This document shows, in pieces, positions 50,491 through 59,569 of a DNA stretch of 62,237 bases. The DNA comes from an uncultured Lachnospiraceae bacterium (lineage in GTDB: Bacteria; Bacillota; Clostridia; Lachnospirales; Lachnospiraceae). How positions within the stretch are numbered: position 1 is the first letter of the stretch; each line of letters starts with the position of its first letter. The stretch spans positions 1 through 62,237 of the forward strand of contig CAJTYN010000002.1 of NCBI GenBank assembly GCA_910584115.1, in the 5' to 3' direction. A model generated the notes under the pieces. That model was not told the origin of the DNA. It did not search any database and worked only from the letters and a program-made list of their open reading frames with translations. The position numbers and the translations under genes were made by a program.

Positions 50491-50994
50491 ATGAAGAGAA
50501 AGATCATGTGTATATGTTTTTCTATTGTTAGTATATGCATATTATGGACTGGCTGCGGACGGAGCGCAGAGGAGCCTGTCTTTAACGTGGGCACAGAGAC
50601 GGTATCGAGTGCAGAGGATCCGCAGGGAGGAGATATCCAGGTGGACGAGGAGACGCTGCGCGCGATGATCGAAAGCGCGCTGGCGTCGGTAGAGATCAGT
50701 CCCGTGATAGAGGTCACATGCGGCTGCACGGGGGAGACTCAGGTGCATCAGGTCACTGCCGAGGCATCCGTAAACGGACCCGATGCGCCAGCGGACGACG
50801 GCAAAGTGGATATCAATACTGCGGATGCGGCGGCCTTACAGAGCCTGAATGGGATCGGGGAGACGCGGGCGCAGGCGATCATCTCTTACCGGGAGACCTG
50901 CGGGGCGTTCCAGTCGATCGAGGATATCAAGCGGGTGGACGGCATCAAGGACGGCGTCTTTGACAAGATCAAGGACGAGATCTCAGTGGGATAA
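50491..50994 (+). CDS. comEA: ComEA-like helix-hairpin-helix lipoprotein
   Basis: 167 residues. A signal peptide ending in a lipobox (LWTGC) implies lipid anchoring outside the membrane. An acidic linker contains an unusual CGC pair. The C-terminal helix-hairpin-helix domain DINTADAAALQSLNGIGETR and DGIKDGVFDKIKDEI is typical of ComEA, which binds incoming DNA in transformation. The SLBB domain seen in Bacillus ComEA is absent. ATG 50491 follows GGGAGG. comEC lies 3.1 kb downstream on the same strand, separated by a two-component system and a GerMN gene. Confidence 0.88.
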   Translation: MKRKIMCICFSIVSICILWTGCGRSAEEPVFNVGTETVSSAEDPQGGDIQVDEETLRAMIESALASVEISPVIEVTCGCTGETQVHQVTAEASVNGPDAPADDGKVDINTADAAALQSLNGIGETRAQAIISYRETCGAFQSIEDIKRVDGIKDGVFDKIKDEISVG

Positions 50995-51024
50995 ATATTT
51001 CAGTGATTAGAGAGGTTATCATTC

Positions 51025-51714
51025 ATGAGTAAAAGGGTACTGGTGGTAGACGATGAGAAACTGATCGTAAAAGGCATACGTTTTAGCCTGGAACAAGATG
51101 ACATGCATGTGGATTGTGCCTATGATGGCGAGGAAGCGCTGGAACTTGCCCAGGAGAACCATTATGATATCATCCTGCTGGATCTTATGCTGCCGAAGAT
51201 GGACGGACTGGAAGTCTGTCAGCAGATCCGGGAGTTTTCAAATGTGCCGATCGTGATGCTGACGGCAAAAGGGGAGGACATGGATAAGATCATGGGGCTG
51301 GAATACGGGGCGGATGATTATATCACGAAGCCCTTCAATATCCTGGAGGTGAAAGCGCGGATCAAGGCGATCATGCGCCGCGCCCATCAGGACAGCAATC
51401 CCCAGGAGAAGGCCAAGACCATAGAGGTGGGCGAGCTGCGCTTAGACTGCGAGGGACGGCGCGTGTTCATCTCCGGCAGGGAGGTCAACCTGACGGCAAA
51501 AGAATTTGACGTGCTGGAACTGCTCATCTTCAATCCCAATAAGGTGTACAGTCGGGAAAATCTCCTGAACATCGTGTGGGGCTACGAGTACCCGGGGGAT
51601 GTGAGGACTGTGGATGTACATATCCGCAGGCTCAGGGAGAAGATCGAGGTCAATCCCAGTGAGCCGAAATATGTGCATACAAAGTGGGGTGTGGGATACT
51701 ATTTTCAGGGATAG
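51025..51714 (+). CDS. OmpR/PhoB-family response regulator (WalR-like)
   Basis: 229 residues. REC domain with DDE at 10-12, phospho-acceptor Asp53 (LLDLMLPKMDG) and ITKPF; C-terminal winged helix (LTAKEFDVLELLIFNPNKVYSRENLL, DVRTVDVHIRRLREKIE). GAGAGG precedes the ATG. Partner histidine kinase follows after 3 nt. The sequence is close to WalR/PhoP types, but the target genes are unknown. Confidence 0.93.
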   Translation: MSKRVLVVDDEKLIVKGIRFSLEQDDMHVDCAYDGEEALELAQENHYDIILLDLMLPKMDGLEVCQQIREFSNVPIVMLTAKGEDMDKIMGLEYGADDYITKPFNILEVKARIKAIMRRAHQDSNPQEKAKTIEVGELRLDCEGRRVFISGREVNLTAKEFDVLELLIFNPNKVYSRENLLNIVWGYEYPGDVRTVDVHIRRLREKIEVNPSEPKYVHTKWGVGYYFQG

Positions 51715-51717
51715 GTC

Positions 51718-53151
51718 GTGCGTGGGATGCCGAAAAAAAAGTCAACATTCTTTAATAGTGTGCGCTTCCGCATCATGATCATCATGATCGTGCTGGGCAT
51801 CGTGCCATGTCTGGTCATAGCGGAGGCGGTCATCCATTCTTACGAAAAGCGGGCAGTCGCCCTGCGCATCAGCAATGTGCGCAGCCAGTGCGATATCCTG
51901 TGCAACCAGCTCATGGACGTGGGATATCTGGAAGACCCGGCGTCGAAGGTGATCGAGAGGCAGATCGAGGTGCTCTCCAATGTGTACAGCGGGAGGATCC
52001 TGCTGATCAACAATTATTTTAAGATCATCAAAGACACGTATGGGCTGGATGAGGGAAAGACTGTGGTCGCCGCGGATGTGATCCGGTGTCTGGAGGGCAG
52101 GGCCACCAGCAACTACAATAAGGAAAACAGATATATCGAGCTGACAGTACCCATCAAGGGTACGGATCAAAAAGAGCTGCAGGGGGTCATGCTCGTCAGC
52201 ATCTCCGCCGGTGAGATCGCTTCGTCGATCGAGTTCTTGGAGCGGACTGTGATCCTCTTCCTGGCGATCATCGCCCTGGTGGTGGCGGCGATCTCCTACG
52301 TGGCTTCCCGCGCGCTGGTGAAACCTTTCAACAAGATCACAAAAGCCATCGAGGAGATCACAGACGGATACCAGAAAGAAGATATACTCGTAGAAGATTA
52401 TACGGAGACAGAGCTGATCACCAACGCATTCAATAAGATGCTGAACAGGATGAAGATCCTGGACGAATCCAGACAGGAATTTGTCTCCAATGTATCCCAT
52501 GAGCTGAAGACGCCGATGACGTCCATGAAAGTGCTGGCAGATTCTCTCGTGGGCCAGGAGGGTGTCCCGGAAGAACTCTACCAGGAATTTCTGCAGGATA
52601 TCACCGTGGAGATTGACCGGGAGAGCAAGATCATCACGGATCTGCTCTCTTTGGTGAAGCTGGATAAGAAAGTCTCTGACCTGCGGATCGAGCATCTGAA
52701 CATCAATGATCTGCTGGAGCAGATCTTAAAGAGGCTCCGCCCCATAGCCGACGAGCGCAACATAGACCTGATCCTGGATAGTTTCCGTCCGGTGGAAGCG
52801 GATGTGGATGAGATGAAATTTACGCTGGCCATCTCAAATCTGGTTGAGAATGGGATTAAATACAACGTGGACGACGGTTGGGTGCGGGTGTCCCTGGATG
52901 CGGATCATAAATATTTTTATGTGATGGTCGCGGATTCCGGCATGGGGATCCCGGAGGAATCCCTGGAGCGGATCTTTGAGCGGTTTTACCGGGTGGACAA
53001 ATCCCATTCCAGGGAGATCGGGGGGACCGGCCTGGGGCTTTCCATTGCCAGGAGCGCCATATTGATGCACCACGGGGTGCTCAGTGTAAACAGCAAGGAA
53101 GAGGAGGGGACGACGTTTACGGTGCGGATCCCCGTATCTTATATCCCCTGA
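51718..53151 (+). CDS. Sensor histidine kinase (WalK/PhoR-like)
   Basis: 477 residues. Two membrane helices (about 15-35 and 180-200) bracket an extracytoplasmic sensor domain, followed by HAMP, a dimerisation domain with His261 in NVSHELKTPMTS, and the ATPase with NLVENGIKYN, DSGMGIP, FERFYRVDKS and GTGLGLSIA. All catalytic boxes are intact. GTG 51718 or ATG 51727 may be the start. It forms a pair with the preceding regulator and sits between comEA and comEC. Confidence 0.92.
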   Translation: MRGMPKKKSTFFNSVRFRIMIIMIVLGIVPCLVIAEAVIHSYEKRAVALRISNVRSQCDILCNQLMDVGYLEDPASKVIERQIEVLSNVYSGRILLINNYFKIIKDTYGLDEGKTVVAADVIRCLEGRATSNYNKENRYIELTVPIKGTDQKELQGVMLVSISAGEIASSIEFLERTVILFLAIIALVVAAISYVASRALVKPFNKITKAIEEITDGYQKEDILVEDYTETELITNAFNKMLNRMKILDESRQEFVSNVSHELKTPMTSMKVLADSLVGQEGVPEELYQEFLQDITVEIDRESKIITDLLSLVKLDKKVSDLRIEHLNINDLLEQILKRLRPIADERNIDLILDSFRPVEADVDEMKFTLAISNLVENGIKYNVDDGWVRVSLDADHKYFYVMVADSGMGIPEESLERIFERFYRVDKSHSREIGGTGLGLSIARSAILMHHGVLSVNSKEEEGTTFTVRIPVSYIP

Positions 53152-53172
53152 AGATGGGAGGGTGTAAATGAG

Positions 53173-54099
53173 GTGGCCATGAAAAAGTGGGTGTGTCTGT
53201 TTTTTTTGGTCCAGGCTGCGCTGACGGGATGCTCTTTTGGAGAGCAGGGAGGTAAAGTACCGGACTCAGAGTATTATTTTTACCATATCGATGAGACGAA
53301 GACAGAGCTGGTCCCGGTGGCCTATACGCCGTCAAAAGAGACGACGGAGGCCATGCTCCAGGATTTTATGAAACTCTTGAACGGCAAGGAACACGGGGAG
53401 GATGATATCAGCCTGCTGCCGGAGGGGGTAGAGATCGTGACCCACAGCGTCCACGACGGGGTGCTGAACCTGGATTTCAGCAAAGAGTATCTGCAGATGG
53501 ACGCGGCCAGGGAAGTGCTGGCCCGGGCAGGGGTGGTGAAGACTTTCTCGCAGCTTTCAGATATCGGATACGTGAAATTTCAGGTGGACGGCAAGCCCTT
53601 CCTGGATTCAAATAAGAAACCCATCGGGATCATGAATGAGGAGAGCTTCCTGGAGAGTTCCGGGAAAGACTTAAATTCCTATCAGACGGCCGATGTGGTC
53701 CTGTATTTTGCCAGCGAGGACGGGGAAAGACTGATCTCGGAGGAGAGAAAAGTCTATTTTCCCAGTAATGTGACCCTGGAGACGGTGGTCGTGGAGCAGC
53801 TGTTAAAAGGGCCGAAAGAAGCGGGAAACCCCACGATGCCCTCCACGACTAAGATCGTGTCGGTGACCACCATGGATAAAGTCTGTTATGTGAACCTGAA
53901 CAGGAGTTTCCTGGAGGAGCCTCTTCCGCTCAGGGAAGAACTCCCGGTCTACTCGATCGTAAATTCCCTGATCGATACATGCCGCGTGGAGAAAGTGCAG
54001 CTGTCCATCGACGGGGTCACGGATATCACCTACGGTGAGCAGATGGATCTGGACCAGTCTTACAAGAAAAATGAGGAACTGATCGATCAGACGAGATAA
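53173..54099 (+). CDS. GerMN-domain lipoprotein
   Basis: 308 residues. Signal peptide with lipobox LTGC; then two GerMN domains, one around GVEIVTHSVHDGVLNLDFSK and the other around TTMDKVCYVNLNRSFLEE, each with the (E)QLLKGP or LQDFMKLL type helix. GerMN proteins occur in spore germination (GerM) and in lipoproteins encoded next to two-component systems, such as LpqB with MtrAB. Here it directly follows a kinase gene, so a role in sensing is plausible. The start is GTG 53173 with GGGAGGG upstream; ATG 53179 is an alternative. Confidence 0.85.
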   Translation: MAMKKWVCLFFLVQAALTGCSFGEQGGKVPDSEYYFYHIDETKTELVPVAYTPSKETTEAMLQDFMKLLNGKEHGEDDISLLPEGVEIVTHSVHDGVLNLDFSKEYLQMDAAREVLARAGVVKTFSQLSDIGYVKFQVDGKPFLDSNKKPIGIMNEESFLESSGKDLNSYQTADVVLYFASEDGERLISEERKVYFPSNVTLETVVVEQLLKGPKEAGNPTMPSTTKIVSVTTMDKVCYVNLNRSFLEEPLPLREELPVYSIVNSLIDTCRVEKVQLSIDGVTDITYGEQMDLDQSYKKNEELIDQTR

Positions 54100-54117
54100 A
54101 AAGGAAGTGGGTATTGA

Positions 54118-56367
54118 GTGAAACGGCCTATGTGCTGGCTGTGCCTGTTATTTATAGCGGCGATCTGGCTGGGGGATCTGACGGGGATCATGCCTGTCCG
54201 GTCCCCGGATATCCGGCTTGAGGAGGATGGGCGCTATATAGGCGAAAAAGGACAGGCGCTGATCTGTGGACGGATCTGTCAGTATATCTATTCAGAAAAT
54301 TCTATGGGCATCTGTCTGAAAGATGTCTATCTGAGATCCCGAGTCGGGGATATTTCAAAAAAATTAGCGGGACGTGTGGTCGTATATATGCAGGAAGACT
54401 GTGGCAGTGCGCTGCCTCTCGGGACCTGGGCGCAGGTGAGCGGCAGGCTGCAGAAGATCAGCGGCCCCAGGAATCCGGGGGAGTTTGACAGCCGTCTCTA
54501 TCATCAGACGAAGAAGATCTATTACCGGATGAGCGGGCAGGGACTGACGGCGGGCGGCGGACAGGTCTGGCATCTGCGGGAAGGACTGCGGCAGCTCAGG
54601 GAAAAGCTGGCGTGCTCCCTGGAGAAAGCCGTGCCAAAAGAGGCGGGGATACTCTGCGCTATGGTGGTCGGGGAGAAGAGGCTGCTGGGACAGGAGGAGA
54701 AAAACCTGCTGGCGGCAGGATCCCTCTCTCATATCATCTCTATATCAGGGATGCATCTGAGCCTTCTGGGCATGATGTGTTTCTATCTGTTCCAGAGACT
54801 GGGGCTGGGGATCCGGCCGGCCTCAGCTGCGGCCGCCGGCATGATGATCCTCTACGGCCTCCTGGCGGGGGAGAGCGTCGCCACCATGCGCGCGCTGGGC
54901 ATGTTCGGCCTGGCCATGACGGCAAGGATCGTGGGCAGGAGCTATGATCTTCTGAGCGCCCTGTCGCTGTCTGTGATCCTTCTGCTGCTGGACAACCCTG
55001 CATATCTGTATTACAGCGGGTTTCTCTTATCCTGCGGCTGTATCTGTGCGGTGGGTCTTGTCCTGCCGCTGTCTGAGCAGATCTTCTCATTTGGCAAGAT
55101 AAAGAATAGGATCGTAAAAAAACTGGGACAGACCCTGCAGATGGGCGTGGCCGTGCAGATGACCACCCTTCCTCTGATCCTATGGTCTTACTACGAAGTT
55201 CCCCTCTATGGGGTCCTGATCAACCTGCTGGCAGTCCCTACGCTGGGGATCGTTCTGGTCTGCGGCTGGGTGGGCGCGGCTGCCGGGTTGTGGATGCTGC
55301 CCGCAGCGCGGATCCTCCTGTTCCCGGCCTGCGTACTGATCCGTTTTTACCAGTTCCTGTGTGAGACGGCAAAAGGCCTCCCGGGCGCGGTCCTGATCCT
55401 GGGAAAGCCCGAGATGTGGCAGGTCGTTGTCTATTATTGTCTGCTGGCGACCGGACTCTTTCTGGGGCAAAAGCTCATCAGTATAAAAAAAGAAAAGCGC
55501 TGGCGGGCGGCAGGCACGGCCCTTGTCCTGCTGTGCTGGCTTTCGGGGACGTTGTCTCTGTGCTGTCGTTCCCACGGATCTTTGGAGATCACATGTCTGG
55601 ATGTGGGGCAGGGGGACGGGGCGGTGATCCGCACATCGAAGGGCGCTTGTTTCCTGGTGGACGGGGGCAGCAGCAGTCAGAAGAAAGTGGGCCGGTATAC
55701 GATCCTGCCGTTCTTGAAGAGCAGAGGGATCAGCCGGGTGGATGCGGTCTTTGTCAGCCATACGGACGCGGATCATATCAATGGGATCGAGGAGATCTTC
55801 CAGATGATCCGGACGGGTCAGACATCCCTGCGGATCAGCCGGCTGATCCTTCCGGGAACAACGACAGAAGATCCCGGCCGGGAAAAGCTGGCCCTCCTGG
55901 CAGTGCAGGCCGGGACAGAAGTCTCCTATATGAATGCCGGGGACCAGGTGCGGGCCGGGCCGGTGTCCTGGCAGGCGCTCTCCCCGCCTTCAAAAGGGCA
56001 GACGGGAGATATCAATGAAGATTCCCTGGTCCTTTTGCTGGAGGAGGGGGGATTTCAGGGATTGTTCACAGGGGACATCGGCGAGGAGCGGGAGAGCGCG
56101 CTGGCGGGCCGTCTGGCGGATTGTGATTTCCTGAAAGTGGCCCACCACGGCTCCAGATATTCCACAGGGGACGGCTTCCTGGCAGAAGTACGTCCGGAGG
56201 TGGCTGTGGCGTCGGCGAGCGCCACGAATACATACGGCCATCCCCACCCGGATACGCTGGCCCGGCTGGAAAAAAACAGATGCCATGTGTTCTTGACAAA
56301 AGACAGCGGAGCGGTTACCTTAGATATAAAGGACGGCATGATCCGGGCAGAGGCATATCTGCATTAG
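54118..56367 (+). CDS. comEC: DNA internalisation protein ComEC/Rec2
   Basis: 749 residues. Domains in order: an N-terminal DUF4131/OB-like region, the multi-helix competence domain (IISISGMHLSLLGMM, then GESVATMRALGMF) and a C-terminal metallo-beta-lactamase domain with SHTDADHINGIEEIF and KVAHHGSRYSTGD. ComEC forms the channel for single-stranded DNA uptake. All landmarks are intact, so the channel should be functional. GTG start with AGGAAGTGGG upstream. holA follows after 23 nt, as in Bacillus. Confidence 0.94.
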   Translation: MKRPMCWLCLLFIAAIWLGDLTGIMPVRSPDIRLEEDGRYIGEKGQALICGRICQYIYSENSMGICLKDVYLRSRVGDISKKLAGRVVVYMQEDCGSALPLGTWAQVSGRLQKISGPRNPGEFDSRLYHQTKKIYYRMSGQGLTAGGGQVWHLREGLRQLREKLACSLEKAVPKEAGILCAMVVGEKRLLGQEEKNLLAAGSLSHIISISGMHLSLLGMMCFYLFQRLGLGIRPASAAAAGMMILYGLLAGESVATMRALGMFGLAMTARIVGRSYDLLSALSLSVILLLLDNPAYLYYSGFLLSCGCICAVGLVLPLSEQIFSFGKIKNRIVKKLGQTLQMGVAVQMTTLPLILWSYYEVPLYGVLINLLAVPTLGIVLVCGWVGAAAGLWMLPAARILLFPACVLIRFYQFLCETAKGLPGAVLILGKPEMWQVVVYYCLLATGLFLGQKLISIKKEKRWRAAGTALVLLCWLSGTLSLCCRSHGSLEITCLDVGQGDGAVIRTSKGACFLVDGGSSSQKKVGRYTILPFLKSRGISRVDAVFVSHTDADHINGIEEIFQMIRTGQTSLRISRLILPGTTTEDPGREKLALLAVQAGTEVSYMNAGDQVRAGPVSWQALSPPSKGQTGDINEDSLVLLLEEGGFQGLFTGDIGEERESALAGRLADCDFLKVAHHGSRYSTGDGFLAEVRPEVAVASASATNTYGHPHPDTLARLEKNRCHVFLTKDSGAVTLDIKDGMIRAEAYLH

Positions 56368-56390
56368 AGTGAGCAGGATACGGAGGTCTT

Positions 56391-57371
56391 ATGAAAAATA
56401 TACAACAGGATATCCAGTCAGGAGAGCTGAAAAGAGCATATCTATTATATGGGGACGAGAGTTATCTGAAGCAGCAGTACAAGAAGCACTTGTTAAGAGC
56501 GCTGATCCCCGATGGGGACACGATGAACATGGCATCCTACCAGGGAAAGAACATTGACGTGGGTCCGCTGATCGAGCTGGCGGAGACGATGCCCTTCCTG
56601 GCAGAGAGGCGGGTCATCCTGGTGGAGGACAGCGGCTTTTTCAAAAATAAATGCGACCGGCTGGCGGACTATATGAAAGAGCTTCCCGACTATCTGTGCA
56701 TGGTCTTTGTGGAAGACCAGGTGGATAAGCGCAGCCGCATGTACAAGGCGGTGGGGAAGGCGGGCAGGGCCGTGGAGTTCGCCGTCCAGGATGAGAAGAC
56801 CCTGACGCAGTGGGTTCTGGGGATATTCTCCAGGGGCGGCAGGCGCATCACGAAAAAAGATATGGAGTTGTTCATGTCCAAAGTGGGTTCTGACATGGGG
56901 AATATCTATCAGGAAGCAGAAAAACTGATCTGCTACACGATGGGCAGTGACAAGATCACGGCGCAGGATATCGAGGCGGTCTGCGTCACCCAGATCACCA
57001 ATAAGATCTTCGACATGGTGCGGGCCGTGACGGAGCGGGATCAGAAGAAGGCCCTGGATCTGTATGAGGATCTGCTGGCCTTGCGGGAGCCGCCCATGAG
57101 GATCCTCTATCTGCTGGCCCGTCAGTTCAGGCAGCTGATGCAGACAAAAGAGATGCTGGAGGAAGGGAAAGGGCAGCAGGAGATCAGTAAGACATTGGGG
57201 ATCCCTGGGTTTGTGGCGCGGAATTATGTAAATTGTGTGAAAGGTTATGAGAAAGACCGGCTCAGACAGGCGGTGGAGGATCTTACCAGTGCAGAGGAGG
57301 ACGTGAAGACCGGCCGACTGGGGGACCGGCTGAGCGTGGAACTGCTGATCGTACAATACAGTTCAAGATGA
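56391..57371 (+). CDS. holA: DNA polymerase III subunit delta
   Basis: 326 residues. AAA+-type clamp-loader subunit: N-terminal LKRAYLLYGDESYLKQQYK, LAETMPFLAERRVILVED, and the C-terminal helical domain (LYLLARQFRQLMQTKEML, KTLGIPGFVARNYV). It opens the beta clamp during loading onto DNA. GGAGGTCTT precedes the ATG. Followed by a bidirectional terminator shared with convergent rpsT. Confidence 0.94.
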   Translation: MKNIQQDIQSGELKRAYLLYGDESYLKQQYKKHLLRALIPDGDTMNMASYQGKNIDVGPLIELAETMPFLAERRVILVEDSGFFKNKCDRLADYMKELPDYLCMVFVEDQVDKRSRMYKAVGKAGRAVEFAVQDEKTLTQWVLGIFSRGGRRITKKDMELFMSKVGSDMGNIYQEAEKLICYTMGSDKITAQDIEAVCVTQITNKIFDMVRAVTERDQKKALDLYEDLLALREPPMRILYLLARQFRQLMQTKEMLEEGKGQQEISKTLGIPGFVARNYVNCVKGYEKDRLRQAVEDLTSAEEDVKTGRLGDRLSVELLIVQYSSR

Positions 57372-57404
57372 AAGTCAGATGTTTTGTATCAGGATCTTTG
57401 CAAT

Positions 57405-57440
57405 AAAAAAGGGCAGCCCAAGAGGGGAGGCTGTCCTTTT
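57405..57440. terminator. Bidirectional terminator between holA and rpsT
   Basis: AAAAGGGCAGCC (57407-57418) pairs with GGCTGTCCTTTT (57429-57440), with A and T tracts on both sides suitable for both strands. Confidence 0.92.
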
Positions 57441-57455
57441 CAAAGATCGCTCTGA

Positions 57456-57719
57456 TCAGTTCAGAGCATTTACCGCTTTTGTCAAGCGGGAGATCTTCCG
57501 AGATGATGTGTTTTTATGGTAAACACCTTTTGATGTCGCTTTGCCGATCGTTGAAACAGCTTTTGACAGAGCCGCTGTCGCAGCTTCCTTATCGTTCTGG
57601 TCAATGGCTGCGTATACTTTCTTGATAGAAGTCTTTACAGCAGACCTGGTCGCTTTATTCCTGGCAGCCCTTGTCCTGTTTACCAGGATCCTTTTCTTTG
57701 CGGATTTGATATTAGCCAA
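57456..57719 (-). CDS. rpsT: 30S ribosomal protein S20
   Basis: 87 residues, highly basic and helical: ANIKSAKKRILVNRTRAARN and VYHKNTSSRKISRLTKAVNAL are classical bS20. The start is taken as TTG 57719 (MANIKSAKKR), because GGGAGG is eight bases upstream. An in-frame GTG at 57728 touches that box and would add PQL-. E. coli rpsT also starts with TTG and is autoregulated at translation. The leader here is strongly structured. Confidence 0.94.
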   Translation of the reverse strand: MANIKSAKKRILVNRTRAARNKATRSAVKTSIKKVYAAIDQNDKEAATAALSKAVSTIGKATSKGVYHKNTSSRKISRLTKAVNALN

Positions 57720-57728
57720 CTGTGGCAC

Positions 57729-57834
57729 CTCCCATTCCTGTGGATCTTTTGATGATGGATCTGTGGTGACCGTATCATTTCGTGATACGATCCATCCCGG
57801 TGGACAGACACGGACATTCCACCGGAAACATACT
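57729..57834 (-). promoter_or_regulatory. Structured 5' leader of rpsT
   Basis: Two perfect hairpins lie between the promoter and the ribosome site. The first is CCGGTGGA/TCCACCGG (57797-57804 with 57818-57825, 8 bp). The second is CGTATCA/TGATACG (57771-57777 with 57783-57789), extended by ATGGAT/ATCCAT (57755-57760 with 57790-57795) across a 10-nt one-sided bulge. CCACAG recurs near the Shine-Dalgarno region. Autoregulation by S20 is plausible but unproven. Confidence 0.65.
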
Positions 57835-57839
57835 GTATC

Positions 57840-57868
57840 ATTATATATAGAGGAAAACGTTTTGTCAA
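57840..57868 (-). promoter_or_regulatory. Consensus sigma-A promoter for rpsT
   Basis: On the minus strand TTGACA (57868-57863), 17-bp spacer, TATAAT (57845-57840): a perfect match at both boxes, as expected for a ribosomal protein. Confidence 0.93.
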
Positions 57869-57886
57869 TAGATAGAAGTTCATATA

Positions 57887-57915
57887 TTGCAGATCTTTTT
57901 GGAATCTGGTAGAAT
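57887..57915 (+). promoter_or_regulatory. Sigma-A promoter for the polytopic membrane protein gene
   Basis: TTGCAG (57887-57892), 17-bp spacer, TAGAAT (57910-57915). Divergent from the rpsT promoter with 18 bp between the -35 boxes. Confidence 0.75.
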
Positions 57916-57958
57916 ACAAGGCGGTCGATCGAATGAGAAAAGATGTTTGGAGGATCAG

Positions 57959-59458
57959 ATGGAAAAGATCTTGTGTTGGGGACAGGCGCTGCGGCGGGAT
58001 AAAGGCATGGCGCTGTCTCTTCTCTATATTTTTTTACCGGTTTTTCTGTTTTTTATGGGATGGCTGAAGTTTTTGCTGGCTGTTCCTCTGTGCCTGCTCT
58101 TTTTGTGGCTGTTCATGCGCGTGAGCCAGAGGCTGTGTACGGGCGGGGGCTGTGTGAGATTTAGATATGAGCCTGAATATTGGGTCACATTATGTGTGGT
58201 CGTGTTCATCTGGCTTCTGTTCAGCGGGATCGGGGGCCTTTCCTATCAGAACAGCGATCATTTCGTGCGCAATCCGATCTATCGGGACTTGGTGGAGCAG
58301 CCCTGGCCTGTGTTCTACGATCTTTCATCTCAGAGGCCGTCCGTCCAGGCGGTGATCGGCAGCGACACCGTGGCGTTTGTGTATTATTTCTGTTTCTGGC
58401 TGCCGCCCGCGCTGCTCTCGAAGATCGCGGGCCTGTGCGGGGGCGGGGAACTGGCGGCAAACGTGTTTCTGTTCCTGTGGGCCTATCTGGGGGTGATGCT
58501 GGTCTTGTACCAGATCCATCGGTATCTGAAGCGGTGCTCCTGGGTGATCCCCGGGATCTTCATCTTCTTTGGCGGGTACGACGCCCTCGGGTATCGGCTG
58601 CTGCGGGGGGACTTTGAACTGGGCGCCCATCTGGAGTGGTGGTGTACGTATTTTCAGTATTCCTCGGATACCACGCTGCTGTATTGGGTGTTCAATCAGG
58701 CGATCCCAGCATGGCTGATCGTGACGATATTCCTCAACATGCGTCGGGATGTGGCGGCGGTGGGAGTCTGCGCATTGATATTTGCCTATTCACCCTTTGC
58801 CACTTTCGGGATGCTGCCCTTGGCGGCTTACGCGGTCCTTCGGAACAGGCGGGAATGGAAGAAGGCGCTGACCTGGGAAAATATCCTGCTCCCGTTCCTT
58901 ATGCTGCTGGTCTTCGGGAGTTTTTACCTGTCGAATCCCGGGAGCATACCTGTGAAAGGCTGGATCTTCAGATATTATCCGGCTGGGGATCTGATAGGGC
59001 ATCATCTCTTGTTCATCGCACTGGAGGTGGGGATCTATCTGCCGTTCTTGAAGGGTCATCTGAGGAAATACGACTATCTGTGGCTGGCTCTGGCAGAATT
59101 GGCGCTGATCCCGCTGTACAGGATGACGCCGGCCAATGACTTTGCCATGCGGGCCTCGATCCCGGGGCTCTTGATCTTGGCGGTGAGCCTGATGCGCCAC
59201 ATCTTAGGATGCCGGAAGAGATGGGCGCGGTGGGCGGTGATCCTGGCGGTGTCCGTGGGTGCGGTCACGCCGATCTCGGAGATCTGCCGCAGCATGACGA
59301 ACACGGTGCTGCAGGGGGCGCGGCCGGTGGAGACGGTCTACAGCTTCCAGGACTTTGCCACGGATGATCGGGGGATCCTGCAGACCTGCAGCAGGCAGTT
59401 TTTTGCGTATGGATATGAGGAGAGTTTTTTCTTTCACTATATGGGAAAGAGAAAGTAG
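57959..59458 (+). CDS. Polytopic membrane protein of unknown function
   Basis: 499 residues with at least ten hydrophobic segments. An extracytoplasmic loop after the third helix (SYQNSDHFVRNPIYRDLVEQ, then WPVFYD) and a QYSSDTTLLYWVFNQAIPAWL stretch recall GT-C glycosyltransferases or polymer-type membrane enzymes, with acidic residues near the membrane face (QNSDH). I do not recognise the family with confidence and would not assign a reaction. ATG 57959 follows GGAGG; an upstream in-frame TTG coincides with the -35 box. It stands alone between rpsT and rho, where other Clostridia often have gpr or lepA. Confidence 0.75.
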   Translation: MEKILCWGQALRRDKGMALSLLYIFLPVFLFFMGWLKFLLAVPLCLLFLWLFMRVSQRLCTGGGCVRFRYEPEYWVTLCVVVFIWLLFSGIGGLSYQNSDHFVRNPIYRDLVEQPWPVFYDLSSQRPSVQAVIGSDTVAFVYYFCFWLPPALLSKIAGLCGGGELAANVFLFLWAYLGVMLVLYQIHRYLKRCSWVIPGIFIFFGGYDALGYRLLRGDFELGAHLEWWCTYFQYSSDTTLLYWVFNQAIPAWLIVTIFLNMRRDVAAVGVCALIFAYSPFATFGMLPLAAYAVLRNRREWKKALTWENILLPFLMLLVFGSFYLSNPGSIPVKGWIFRYYPAGDLIGHHLLFIALEVGIYLPFLKGHLRKYDYLWLALAELALIPLYRMTPANDFAMRASIPGLLILAVSLMRHILGCRKRWARWAVILAVSVGAVTPISEICRSMTNTVLQGARPVETVYSFQDFATDDRGILQTCSRQFFAYGYEESFFFHYMGKRK

Positions 59459-59484
59459 GGCTTTTATTTTAGGAGATTATATGA

Positions 59485-59569
59485 TAGAATAGATACATTC
59501 GTAGTTCATCAGCCTGTCCAGGCCGGTATTTCTGCAGATGCCGGCAATACATCCATTCAGTTCGGACAG
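59485..59569 (+). promoter_or_regulatory. rho promoter and structured leader
   Basis: Extended -10 TGATAGAAT (59482-59490) with no convincing -35. In the leader, CTGTCC (59514-59519) can pair with GGACAG (59564-59569), enclosing a hairpin GCCGGTAT/ATGCCGGC (59522-59529 with 59538-59545). No T run follows. Rho autoregulates its own leader in E. coli; something similar may occur here. Confidence 0.5.

Noticed and set aside
57887..57958. Upstream TTG start for the polytopic membrane protein
   Set aside because: The TTG coincides with the -35 box of a good promoter; ATG 57959 has GGAGG upstream.
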